Shown in pieces: positions 17,116-25,152 of a DNA stretch of 64,000 nucleotides; the first letter of the stretch is position 1, and every line of letters starts with the position of its first letter. Position numbers and translations under genes: made by a program. The notes beneath the pieces are model-generated. The model saw nothing but the letters and a program-made list of their open reading frames with translations, made no database searches and was not told the DNA's origin. This DNA comes from Thermoflexibacter ruber (GTDB lineage Bacteria > Bacteroidota > Bacteroidia > Cytophagales > Thermoflexibacteraceae), in the NCBI RefSeq assembly GCF_900113045.1, contig NZ_FONY01000027.1, positions 1 through 64,000 of the forward strand, in the 5' to 3' direction.

Positions 17116-17748
17116 ATGATAAAAAACGAAAACCTCCTGACTTTACAAGACAAGTACGAACTCTTAGAAAAAATAATGAACAATATCTCGGTCATTATTT
17201 ACATTATGTCCGTAGAAACCTTAGGCATGGAGTACATGAGCAGAGAAGTACGAAACTTGTTAGGATACAGTGAACAAGAATTCATCAATCAGCCTGATTT
17301 TTCTTTAAGCCTCTATCATTCCGAAGACTACCCCAACGTAGCAGCAAATATTCGACATTCTATGTCTATGAAAGACAACGAGTTAAATGCTTTTTCCTAT
17401 CGTATTCGTCACAGAAGCGGCGAGTACCGATGGTTTGAAAGTAAAGAATTGGTATTTGAAAGAGATAGCTACGGTAACGCTACCAAAATACTCGGCTTTG
17501 CTCAGGATATTACTGATAAAGTAAACTATATCAATGAGTTAGAAAAGAAAAACGAACAACTTGCCGAAATAGCCCGTCTTAATTCACATGAAATTCGCCG
17601 TCCTCTGGCAAATATTTTAGGTTTGGTTGCCTTGTTTAACAGAGAAGACCCCGCAGATGAGTTTAATATAGAAGTACTTGACAAAATGGACAAATCCGCC
17701 CGCGAACTTGACGAGGTTATTCATCGAATTGTGGATAATACGTATTAA
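17116..17748 (+). CDS. PAS-HisKA protein without an ATPase domain
   Basis: 210-residue protein with a PAS/PAC domain (about 15-140, including RNLLGYSEQEF and RIRHRSGEYRWFE) followed by a HisKA dimerisation helix carrying a phospho-acceptor histidine in NSHEIRRPLANILGL. It stops with HRIVDNTY, where a full kinase would continue into HATPase_c. The bases downstream contain no ATPase remnant in any frame that I can see, so it is not obviously a recent truncation. Short PAS-HisKA proteins of this kind are seen elsewhere in Bacteroidota. It may be phosphorylated in trans or dimerise with a full kinase; this is inference. Confidence 0.8.
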   Translation: MIKNENLLTLQDKYELLEKIMNNISVIIYIMSVETLGMEYMSREVRNLLGYSEQEFINQPDFSLSLYHSEDYPNVAANIRHSMSMKDNELNAFSYRIRHRSGEYRWFESKELVFERDSYGNATKILGFAQDITDKVNYINELEKKNEQLAEIARLNSHEIRRPLANILGLVALFNREDPADEFNIEVLDKMDKSARELDEVIHRIVDNTY

Positions 17749-17796
17749 ATAGTAAACAAAGAAGTGTTTTTAAAGATAATATAGAAAGCATTAACA

Positions 17797-17830
17797 AAAA
17801 AAACAGTCCCTCCGCAAAGCAAAAGGACTG
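17797..17830 (-). terminator. Terminator-like hairpin facing the minus strand
   Basis: CAGTCC at 17804-17809 pairs with GGACTG at 17825-17830. On the minus strand it is followed by a run of eight T residues, the form of an intrinsic terminator; on the plus strand there is no T-run. No minus-strand gene is known to end here. The stem is only six base pairs. Confidence 0.4.
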
Positions 17831-18027
17831 AATGTCATTTGTTTCAAATTTACCCCCTTAATAAATATTTTCAAGGCATTTTTACTGCCTCTAAATATCA
17901 TTTTTGATATTACAAAATTACAAGGTTTTTCATTGCCAGCCAATAGCATCATTTGCTCAAAAATCATAAGTAGAAATCCTTAAATTTTTGCTAAGTAAAT
18001 CCATTCGTTAGATTAGGATAAATTTCC

Positions 18028-18035
18028 TACTTTTG
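18028..18035 (+). promoter_or_regulatory. -7 promoter box for icmF
   Basis: TACTTTTG matches TAnnTTTG. Transcription would start near 18042, giving a leader of about 120 bases that contains the two inverted repeats listed next. The -33 region near 18004 has only a weak match. Confidence 0.45.
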
Positions 18036-18052
18036 CATAGATAATACTTTGG

Positions 18053-18130
18053 CTTTTCATGTGATAACACATGAAAAGATGATTGTGCATTATTTCACGT
18101 ATTATCTCTCGGTATGAAGTACGTGAAATA
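18053..18130. promoter_or_regulatory. Two inverted repeats in the icmF leader
   Basis: A perfect palindrome has arms CTTTTCATGTG (18053-18063) and CACATGAAAAG (18068-18078) around ATAA. A second pair has arms TATTTCACGTA (18091-18101) and TACGTGAAATA (18120-18130) around 18 bases, and TATTTCAC recurs near 18137. They lie just after the predicted transcription start, so they could be operator sites or leader hairpins controlling icmF. The rest of 17749-18161 contains no gene that I can see. Confidence 0.5.
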
Positions 18131-18161
18131 CTAACTATTTCACTCATAACTCCAAAACGCC

Positions 18162-21100
18162 ATGACAACGCCCAATAAAATACTCAATCCTCAAAATCAT
18201 CAGCTCATTGCCCAACTCATCAGCTTGGCAGAAAACTATCCTGACCAATACGAAAAAATCAGGGAACATTTATCAATTGACAATGAGCAATCAACAACTA
18301 ACAACCAACAACCAACAACTTCAAACCATCGCAACAGCGAACCGTTCAAGCCATCGCAAACCCCTGTATTAGGCATCACAGGCACAGGCGGGGCGGGTAA
18401 GTCCTCTTTGGTAGATGAGTTGGTACGTAGGTTTCTTTTATACACAGAAGAAAAAACCGTAGCTATTATCTCTGTCGACCCTTCCAAGCGCAAAACGGGA
18501 GGCGCACTGCTTGGCGACCGTATCCGTATGAATAGCATTAATAATCAGCGAGTTTATATGCGTTCTTTGGCGACTCGTCAGTCCAATCTGGCACTAAGCA
18601 AGTACGTCAAAGATGCCATAGACATCTGCAAGGCGGCAGGTTTTGACCTCATTATTGTAGAAACTTCGGGCATTGGGCAGTCCGATACAGAAATTACCGA
18701 ACACGCTGACGTTTCTCTTTACGTCATGACCAGCGAATACGGGGCAGCTACGCAGCTGGAAAAGATTGATATGCTGGATTTTGCAGATCTGATTGCAATT
18801 AATAAGTTTGATAAAAGAGGCTCGCTTGATGCCCTCAGAGATGTGAGAAAGCAGTATCGCCGCAACCGCAACTATTGGGAAGGCAAAGATGAAGACCTGC
18901 CTGTGTACGGAACTATCGCCAGCCAATTCAACGACTTGGGAATGAATATTTTGTTTGGAAAAGTCATGGAAAAGTTGGGTATTAATTACAAATTACTAAT
19001 GAATAATGACCAAGCACAGTCTGACAATCTAATAACGGCAAACAACCAACAATTAACAACCGCAAACAATCTCAATCAACTTCAAACAAATGTAATCATT
19101 CCCCCCAACCGAGTACGCTACTTAGCAGAAATTGCAGAAAATAGTGATAGCTATGACCGTTTTGTAGAAGAGCAAGTGCATTTAGCACGAAAAGCCTACA
19201 ATTTATATGGAACTATCGAGACCTGCAAGGTTTCCAAAACCTTACAGGTCTTAGTATTACCTGAGAAAATAGAAAACTTGGAAAACGAATCAGAAATCGT
19301 CAAATTCTTAGCACAGGAATACGAAAAAACGGTTTCCCAAATAGACTATGCGTGTCGTCAAAAACTACAAAATTGGGCAAAAACAAAAGCACTTTTCACT
19401 GCGGAAAAATATCAATTCAAAGTACGTGATAAAATCATAGAGCAAGACCTTTATACAGAAACACTCTCTCACCTCAAAATTCCCAAAGTTGCCCTGCCCA
19501 AATATCAAGATTGGGGAGATATTTTGAAGTGGATTCTGACCGAAAATGTAGCGGGAGAGTTCCCGTATTCCGCAGGTGTTTTCCCACTCAAACGAGAAGG
19601 CGAAGACCCTGCGCGTATGTTTGCAGGCGAAGGTAACGCAGAGCGTACTAACAAAAGATTTCATTTCTTGTCTATGGGAATGCCCGCCAAAAGGCTTTCC
19701 ACCGCTTTTGATTCTGTAACTTTGTACGGAGAAAATCCAGACCGCCGTCCTGACATTTACGGAAAAGTAGGCAACTCTGGCGTAAGCATTTTTACCCTTA
19801 ACGAAGCCAAAAAATTGTACTCTGGCTTTAACCTTTGCAATCCAAATACCTCCGTTTCCATGACTATCAACGGTCCCGCCCCTATGATTTTGGCTTTTTT
19901 CATGAATACAGCAATAGACCAACAATGCGAAATTTACATTAGAAAAAATGGATTATTGGAAGAAGTGGAAAGAAAGATAAAAGAAATATATGCCAATTTA
20001 CACTTGACAGGTTTTAAAAACCTGTCAGGTGTGAAACCTCAATATAACGCCCCCCTTCCCGAAGGTAATGACGGTTTAGGCTTGCTACTTTTAGGCGTAA
20101 CAGGCGACCAAGTGCTTGATAGAGAAGTCTATGAAAAAATAAAAGCAGAAACCTTGCAAGTAGTTCGTGGAACGGTGCAAGCTGATATTTTGAAAGAAGA
20201 CCAAGCTCAAAATACCTGTATTTTCTCTACGGAATTTGCCTTGCGAATGATGGGAGATATTCAAGAATACTTTGTCAATCATAAAGTTAGAAATTTTTAC
20301 TCTGTTTCTATTTCAGGTTATCATATTGCCGAAGCAGGGGCAAACCCCATTTCTCAGTTGGCATTTACCTTAGCCAATGGTTTTACTTTTGTAGAATATT
20401 ACCTAAGCAGAGGTATGCACATTGATGATTTTGCACCAAATTTGTCTTTCTTTTTCTCCAATGGCATGGACCCCGAATATTCGGTCATGGGCAGGGTAGC
20501 TCGCCGAATCTGGGCTAAGGCAATGAAATACAAGTACAAAGGCAACGACAGAAGCCAAAAACTCAAATACCATATCCAAACCTCTGGTCGCAGTTTGCAC
20601 GCTCAAGAAATCGCTTTCAATGACATCAGGACAACTTTACAAGCCCTCTATGCAATTTATGATAACTGTAACTCCTTGCATACCAACGCTTATGATGAGG
20701 CAATTACTACCCCAACAGAGGAAAGTGTAAGACGTGCCTTAGCGATTCAGTTGATTATCAACCACGAGTTAGGCTTAGCTAAAAATGAAAATCCTTTACA
20801 AGGCTCTTTTATCATAGAAGAACTCACAGACTTAGTAGAACAAGCTGTTTTACAAGAATTTAGAAATATCTCAGAGCGTGGCGGCGTACTTGGGGCGATG
20901 GAGCGAATGTACCAACGCAGTAAAATCCAAGAGGAAAGCCTCTACTACGAAACCCTCAAACACGAAGGCAAACTCCCTATCATTGGGGTAAATACTTTTC
21001 TTGACCCTAATGGCAGCCCTACAATTATCCCACAAGAGGTAATTCGTAGTACTATAGAAGAAAAAGAACTCACCATCAAAGACTTAGAAAACTTCCATGC

Positions 21101-21266
21101 CTTTCATGCAGAAGAAGCAAAAATAGCCTTGAAAAACCTACAAAGCACTGCCGTAAACAACGGAAATATCTTTGAAAGCCTGATGGAAGCGGCAAAAGTC
21201 TGTTCTTTGGGGCAGATGAGCCAAGCTTTATACGAAGTAGGTGGGCAGTATCGCAGGAATATGTAA
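18162..21266 (+). CDS. icmF: Fused acyl-CoA mutase IcmF lacking the B12-binding domain
   Basis: 1034-residue fusion of a MeaI-type G-protein chaperone and an acyl-CoA mutase, the IcmF architecture that interconverts isobutyryl-CoA and butyryl-CoA. The P-loop GTGGAGKSS is at 74-82, followed by [26 protein letters not shown] and INKFDKRG. The mutase barrel runs from about 470 to the end ([58 protein letters not shown]). Normal IcmF starts with a 130-145 residue cobalamin-binding domain with DxHxxG; here it is absent and no such motif is in the chain. Four in-frame inserts coincide with DNA repeats. Promoter and leader palindromes lie upstream. Confidence 0.88.
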   Translation: MTTPNKILNPQNHQLIAQLISLAENYPDQYEKIREHLSIDNEQSTTNNQQPTTSNHRNSEPFKPSQTPVLGITGTGGAGKSSLVDELVRRFLLYTEEKTVAIISVDPSKRKTGGALLGDRIRMNSINNQRVYMRSLATRQSNLALSKYVKDAIDICKAAGFDLIIVETSGIGQSDTEITEHADVSLYVMTSEYGAATQLEKIDMLDFADLIAINKFDKRGSLDALRDVRKQYRRNRNYWEGKDEDLPVYGTIASQFNDLGMNILFGKVMEKLGINYKLLMNNDQAQSDNLITANNQQLTTANNLNQLQTNVIIPPNRVRYLAEIAENSDSYDRFVEEQVHLARKAYNLYGTIETCKVSKTLQVLVLPEKIENLENESEIVKFLAQEYEKTVSQIDYACRQKLQNWAKTKALFTAEKYQFKVRDKIIEQDLYTETLSHLKIPKVALPKYQDWGDILKWILTENVAGEFPYSAGVFPLKREGEDPARMFAGEGNAERTNKRFHFLSMGMPAKRLSTAFDSVTLYGENPDRRPDIYGKVGNSGVSIFTLNEAKKLYSGFNLCNPNTSVSMTINGPAPMILAFFMNTAIDQQCEIYIRKNGLLEEVERKIKEIYANLHLTGFKNLSGVKPQYNAPLPEGNDGLGLLLLGVTGDQVLDREVYEKIKAETLQVVRGTVQADILKEDQAQNTCIFSTEFALRMMGDIQEYFVNHKVRNFYSVSISGYHIAEAGANPISQLAFTLANGFTFVEYYLSRGMHIDDFAPNLSFFFSNGMDPEYSVMGRVARRIWAKAMKYKYKGNDRSQKLKYHIQTSGRSLHAQEIAFNDIRTTLQALYAIYDNCNSLHTNAYDEAITTPTEESVRRALAIQLIINHELGLAKNENPLQGSFIIEELTDLVEQAVLQEFRNISERGGVLGAMERMYQRSKIQEESLYYETLKHEGKLPIIGVNTFLDPNGSPTIIPQEVIRSTIEEKELTIKDLENFHAFHAEEAKIALKNLQSTAVNNGNIFESLMEAAKVCSLGQMSQALYEVGGQYRRNM
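18274..18326 (+). repeat. AAC-rich repeat tract inside icmF, copy 1
   Basis: An AACAACCAACAA-type tract ending in CAACTTCAAAC encodes the Asn/Gln/Thr-rich residues at about 38-55, just before the P-loop. The same words recur at 19000-19091. The composition is unlike the flanking conserved coding sequence and resembles simple intergenic repeats of Bacteroidota. Confidence 0.55.
19000..19091 (+). repeat. AAC-rich repeat tract inside icmF, copy 2
   Basis: Contains AACAACCAACAA and CAACTTCAAAC like copy 1, and encodes an Asn/Gln/Thr-rich linker at about residues 280-310 between the G-protein domain and the following helical region. The frame stays open. Confidence 0.55.
19220..19250. repeat. REP-like hairpin inside icmF
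   Basis: GACCTGCAAGGTTT (19220-19233) and AAACCTTACAGGTC (19237-19250) pair at 13 of 14 positions around a 3-base loop. The hairpin encodes about residues 353-363 ([11 protein letters not shown]). The shape is that of an intergenic palindromic repeat rather than a protein-driven sequence. Confidence 0.65.
20001..20031. repeat. Second REP-like hairpin inside icmF
   Basis: CACTTGACAGGTTTT (20001-20015) and AAAACCTGTCAGGTG (20017-20031) pair at 14 of 15 positions around a single base. It encodes about residues 614-623 ([10 protein letters not shown]), placed just before the conserved [20 protein letters not shown] segment, where other IcmF proteins as I recall them have no such insert. Confidence 0.65.
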
Positions 21267-21309
21267 GGAATTTTGCTATCTTTCGTAAACTTGAAAATGA
21301 AATAATAAC

Positions 21310-23934
21310 ATGATATTAAAACCGAATCGCCGTAAGTTCCTGCAACAACTGACCGCGGGGACTTCTCTGACCTTGCTTGCAGAGCAGGTCAATGCAGATG
21401 AATGGGAAGGAACAGAGCCACAAGAATTGTTCTCCCCAGAATACATAGTACATTATCAACTTTCTCAAACCTACGGCAAGCCGCTTAATCTCACTCCTGC
21501 ACAGTGGATTTGGCTTCCCGCAGGACGTACTTTGCCTAATACTTTCCTACTTTTCAGGAAAGTTTTTACCTTGAACGAGCAGGTAAGCAAGGCGACAGGC
21601 TGGATTTTAGGTGAAAGTAGGTACAAACTTTATCTCAATGCAGAGCGGATACAGTGGGGACCTGCCCCCTTTGACCCAAGGTGGGCAGAAGCAGACCCAA
21701 TGGATTTGACAGGAAAATTAATTCAAGGGAATAATATCATTGGGGTAGAGGTACTTTACTATGGTTTTGGTGATGGCACTATGCCCATAGGCAAGCCGGG
21801 TTTTATTTTTAAGTTGGACATAGAATACGCCTCTGGACGCAAAGCAAGTATTATTTCTGACGAAACTTGGCAGGTCAGCATAGCTGATGCTTGGAGAATA
21901 GGGCAGTACAAACGCTGGTATTTGCGCTCCCTCCAAGAGGAGTTTGATGCAAGATGGTATCCTTATGGCTGGAATACGCTTTCTTATTTAGATGAAAAAA
22001 AGGAAGAGCGAAAATGGTACTCGGCGACTCGTATTGCTGGGGCTTCCGCAGACAAACCTGTCATAGCCTCTTGGGCAAGGGACTACCTTTACGATGCAGG
22101 AGGGGCAAATCTCGCTGAGGTAGAGTTACGCCAAAGAAGCGTACCTATGCTCAAAGAAAACCTTGTACCCATCAAAAAACTTTCCGAACAATCTATACTA
22201 AAATGGAAAGTTGCTCCTGATGAGTTTTTCCAATTCAATATGCCCGAGTCTATTTGTTTTACTGCTTCTCGTGAAAATTTTGTCATCTCTATTACTGAGA
22301 ATCAGTATGTTTTTGAAGCCCAAAAGAAATTAGCTTATGCCCTTACTTTTGAGTTTGAGGTTCAGTCAGTAGGATTTCCTTATTTTACCATAGAAACCTC
22401 CGAAGGCACTATCGTTGAACTTTTAGTACACGAAGGGCATGACACACAAGGCGACTATTTTTTGCTTAATACCCACTTTAATTCTTGGAGCAAATTTACT
22501 TGCAAAGCAGGCATCAATAAATTTGAAATATTTGATTATGAAAGCCTTAGATGGTTACAACTCCATGTACATAATGCAGAAGGCACAGTTAAAATCTCAG
22601 AAGTAGGCATGAGGCGTAGGGAATATCCCTTTGCAAATCCTCCCCAATTCAAATGTTCAGACAAAAAGTTGGAGAAGCTATTTGATGCCTGCGTGAATAC
22701 TATTTACAACAACTCCCAAGAAACCATAGTAGATGGCATGGCAAGGGAACGACAGCAGTACAGCGGTGATATAGGACATATCTTGCATGGCATTGCGCGA
22801 GGGTTTGGCGATGTGCCTATCCTTGTGCGCTATTTGAATACATATAGCCAAGGACTAACTAAAACAGGTTTTTTTTTAGATACTTGGCCCGCCTATGACC
22901 GTCTTGCGCGTCTTATGGAGCGAGAAATCGGCATTACAGAGTGGGGACCACTCTTAGACCATGGAGTAGGCTTCAATTTTGATTGTTACTATTATTACCT
23001 CTACCACGCTGATACTTTTGCACTCCAAGAAGTATATCCTCGCCTAAAAATATTTTTTAACTACCTCAAAAGTATCCAAAAGCCTGAGGGAACGATGCCC
23101 GTAGAAAATTTGGGTATCCCGACGGTTTGGATTGACCATATTGCCTATAAAAAACAAAAACATAAAGAATGTGCTTTCAGCTTGTACGTAGCGGGAATGT
23201 GTAGAGAGGCTCTTTCCAAACTTGCTTTGGCAATGAACGAACCTGCCTTTGCTAAGGAAGTAATTGCTTTCGGAGAAAAAGTCTTAGCTGCTACTCAAAA
23301 AAAATTCTGGGACGAGAAGCGGAAAATATACATTTGTAACAAACCTTGGATAGGAGAAGAAAACGAAATTCGCTACTGCGACCGCTCTTTGAGCATGGCA
23401 GTTCTTTATGGATTAAATATTGGAAATCAAGATGATAATGCTATAAAAATACTTGCTGAAACACCTAACGAATTAGGTATTTCTTACCCAACCAATGCAG
23501 TGTGGAGGTACTGGGCATTAGCCAAAGGTAAGCGCATAGACATACTACTCAAAGAGTTTAGAACGCAGTGGTACGAAGCCCCTTCCGTACAACTTAACAA
23601 CGTCTTGGCAGAGTTTTTAGAGGTCAAACCTGATACGAACAACCAGTGGAGTCATGCTTCTATCGCTCCTTTCTTTGCTCTTTACATAGACATAGCAGGG
23701 GTAAAGCCTCTCAAAGCAGGGTACGAAGAAGTAGAAATCGCTCCACAATTAGCGGATATTCAGGAATTTTCTATTACAAATTATACTATCAAAGGAGCTA
23801 TCTATCTTGACTTTAAACATCAGGCAGGTAAATTGAAGGCAGAAATTCACCTGCCAGAAGGCATCAAAGGTGTATTCGTTTGGAAAGATAAAAAGTACAT
23901 TTTGAAAAGCAGGGAAAACAAGTTAGAGATATGA
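21310..23934 (+). CDS. GH78 alpha-L-rhamnosidase-like protein, Tat-exported
   Basis: 874-residue protein with a twin-arginine signal (NRRKFLQQLTAG, Arg7-Arg8), so it is probably folded before export. After it come beta-rich domains with the rhamnosidase N-terminal features (FRKVFTLNEQV, GESRYKLYLNAERI) and an (alpha/alpha)6 barrel from about 450, with ETIVDGMARERQQYSGD corresponding to the GH78 catalytic acid region. A C-terminal beta domain follows. GH78 enzymes release L-rhamnose from polysaccharides or glycosides; whether this divergent member does so is not shown. It follows icmF by 43 bases with no recognised terminator between, but has no evident functional link to it. Confidence 0.82.
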   Translation: MILKPNRRKFLQQLTAGTSLTLLAEQVNADEWEGTEPQELFSPEYIVHYQLSQTYGKPLNLTPAQWIWLPAGRTLPNTFLLFRKVFTLNEQVSKATGWILGESRYKLYLNAERIQWGPAPFDPRWAEADPMDLTGKLIQGNNIIGVEVLYYGFGDGTMPIGKPGFIFKLDIEYASGRKASIISDETWQVSIADAWRIGQYKRWYLRSLQEEFDARWYPYGWNTLSYLDEKKEERKWYSATRIAGASADKPVIASWARDYLYDAGGANLAEVELRQRSVPMLKENLVPIKKLSEQSILKWKVAPDEFFQFNMPESICFTASRENFVISITENQYVFEAQKKLAYALTFEFEVQSVGFPYFTIETSEGTIVELLVHEGHDTQGDYFLLNTHFNSWSKFTCKAGINKFEIFDYESLRWLQLHVHNAEGTVKISEVGMRRREYPFANPPQFKCSDKKLEKLFDACVNTIYNNSQETIVDGMARERQQYSGDIGHILHGIARGFGDVPILVRYLNTYSQGLTKTGFFLDTWPAYDRLARLMEREIGITEWGPLLDHGVGFNFDCYYYYLYHADTFALQEVYPRLKIFFNYLKSIQKPEGTMPVENLGIPTVWIDHIAYKKQKHKECAFSLYVAGMCREALSKLALAMNEPAFAKEVIAFGEKVLAATQKKFWDEKRKIYICNKPWIGEENEIRYCDRSLSMAVLYGLNIGNQDDNAIKILAETPNELGISYPTNAVWRYWALAKGKRIDILLKEFRTQWYEAPSVQLNNVLAEFLEVKPDTNNQWSHASIAPFFALYIDIAGVKPLKAGYEEVEIAPQLADIQEFSITNYTIKGAIYLDFKHQAGKLKAEIHLPEGIKGVFVWKDKKYILKSRENKLEI

Positions 23935-23962
23935 TAAAAGCAGTTTTTATAAAAATCTCCTG

Positions 23963-23970
23963 TATATTTG
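23963..23970 (+). promoter_or_regulatory. -7 promoter box for the DUF3667 gene
   Basis: TATATTTG matches TAnnTTTG and lies 42 bases before the ATG at 24013. It may also drive the 5-oxoprolinase gene, which follows closely. Confidence 0.45.
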
Positions 23971-24012
23971 TAAGATGTAGCAAAGAGTTACCAACCCATT
24001 AAAGAGTACCTG

Positions 24013-25146
24013 ATGAAAAAACTGCGAAAAGGAGAAAACTGCTTAAACTGTGGGCTAAAATTAGACAAAAAATACAATTATTGTCCTCAATGTGGTCAAG
24101 AAAATACAGACAACAAAGTGTCTTTAAGGACTTTGATAGCAGATACTATTTTAAACTACTTTAATTTTGATATGCTTCTGGGGCGAAGCCTGCTACCCTT
24201 TCTTTTCCGCCCAGGCTATTTGGTCAAAGAATTTTTAGAGGGTAAACGAGTAGGGCATATCCACCCTGTCCGCTTATATTTGATAGTCAATTTTTTATTT
24301 TTTCTTGTATTTGTTCATACCATTGATTTAAGCATCATCGATAAAAAGTTAGCTTTGACAGAGAAAAGAACCCAACCTAACAAAGTGAAAAAAGTAGTAG
24401 TTTTTGGAGAAAAAGATACCACAACGCTGACAATGAAGCAGTTTGCTCAGAAATGGGAAATAGACACGCAAAAGCTAAGAGGAGATTCCTTAGCTAATTT
24501 TTTAGCCCGAGAAATAGAAAAAAGGAAAATTCCTATCAAATACGCAATCAAAGAGTCTGAAGAAGAAGACATGATTGATGTCGGCTTAGGAGCAGACGAA
24601 AAATTGAGTTGGCAAAGGTTTGTCAAATATATAGGCAGAAAAGACCTCCCGCCAGAGGCATTTTTGGACTCTGTTGGTATCAAAAGCAGAACTTCTTTTG
24701 CTATCAAAGCCGCCGAGCAGTCTATGAAAATAGGACGCAACGACCTGTCTATGTTTATTTTAAATGTGGTGGAGAATATCCCTTTGATGATGATTATTAT
24801 GCTGCCCCTGCTTGCATTTTACCTCAAATTTTTTTACCTTTTTTCCAAGCGATTATACATCGAGCATCTGGTTTTTACCTTTCATTTTCAATCATTTAAC
24901 TATCTACTTTTAGGAGCTGTCTTGCTTATTGCCAATATTAAAGGAATCCCAGACGATGCGGTAGAGAGTGTTGCTGGCTGGTCAGTGCTGATATGGATTG
25001 TGTATAATTATTTCGCTTTCAAGAGAGTATATCAGCAATCTTGGTGGTTTACGCTATTCAAGGTTTTTTGGATAAATATTTTTTATATTACTACCCTGAG
25101 TTTTTTCCTATTAGCAGATTTAGTTTATTCATTTTTTACCTATTAA
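24013..25146 (+). CDS. DUF3667 zinc-ribbon membrane protein
   Basis: 377-residue protein opening with a zinc ribbon (CLNCG at about 9-13 and CPQCGQ at about 23-28), then the DUF3667 signature around RSLLPFLFRPGYLVKEFLEG and HPVRLYLIVNFLFFLVF, and several transmembrane helices, mainly in the C-terminal third. A charged soluble loop of about 150 residues separates the first helix from the rest. The family is confined mainly to Bacteroidota and has no known function. The 5-oxoprolinase gene begins 6 bases downstream, suggesting co-transcription, though a functional link is not established. Confidence 0.85.
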   Translation: MKKLRKGENCLNCGLKLDKKYNYCPQCGQENTDNKVSLRTLIADTILNYFNFDMLLGRSLLPFLFRPGYLVKEFLEGKRVGHIHPVRLYLIVNFLFFLVFVHTIDLSIIDKKLALTEKRTQPNKVKKVVVFGEKDTTTLTMKQFAQKWEIDTQKLRGDSLANFLAREIEKRKIPIKYAIKESEEEDMIDVGLGADEKLSWQRFVKYIGRKDLPPEAFLDSVGIKSRTSFAIKAAEQSMKIGRNDLSMFILNVVENIPLMMIIMLPLLAFYLKFFYLFSKRLYIEHLVFTFHFQSFNYLLLGAVLLIANIKGIPDDAVESVAGWSVLIWIVYNYFAFKRVYQQSWWFTLFKVFWINIFYITTLSFFLLADLVYSFFTY

Positions 25147-25152
25147 ACAGAT

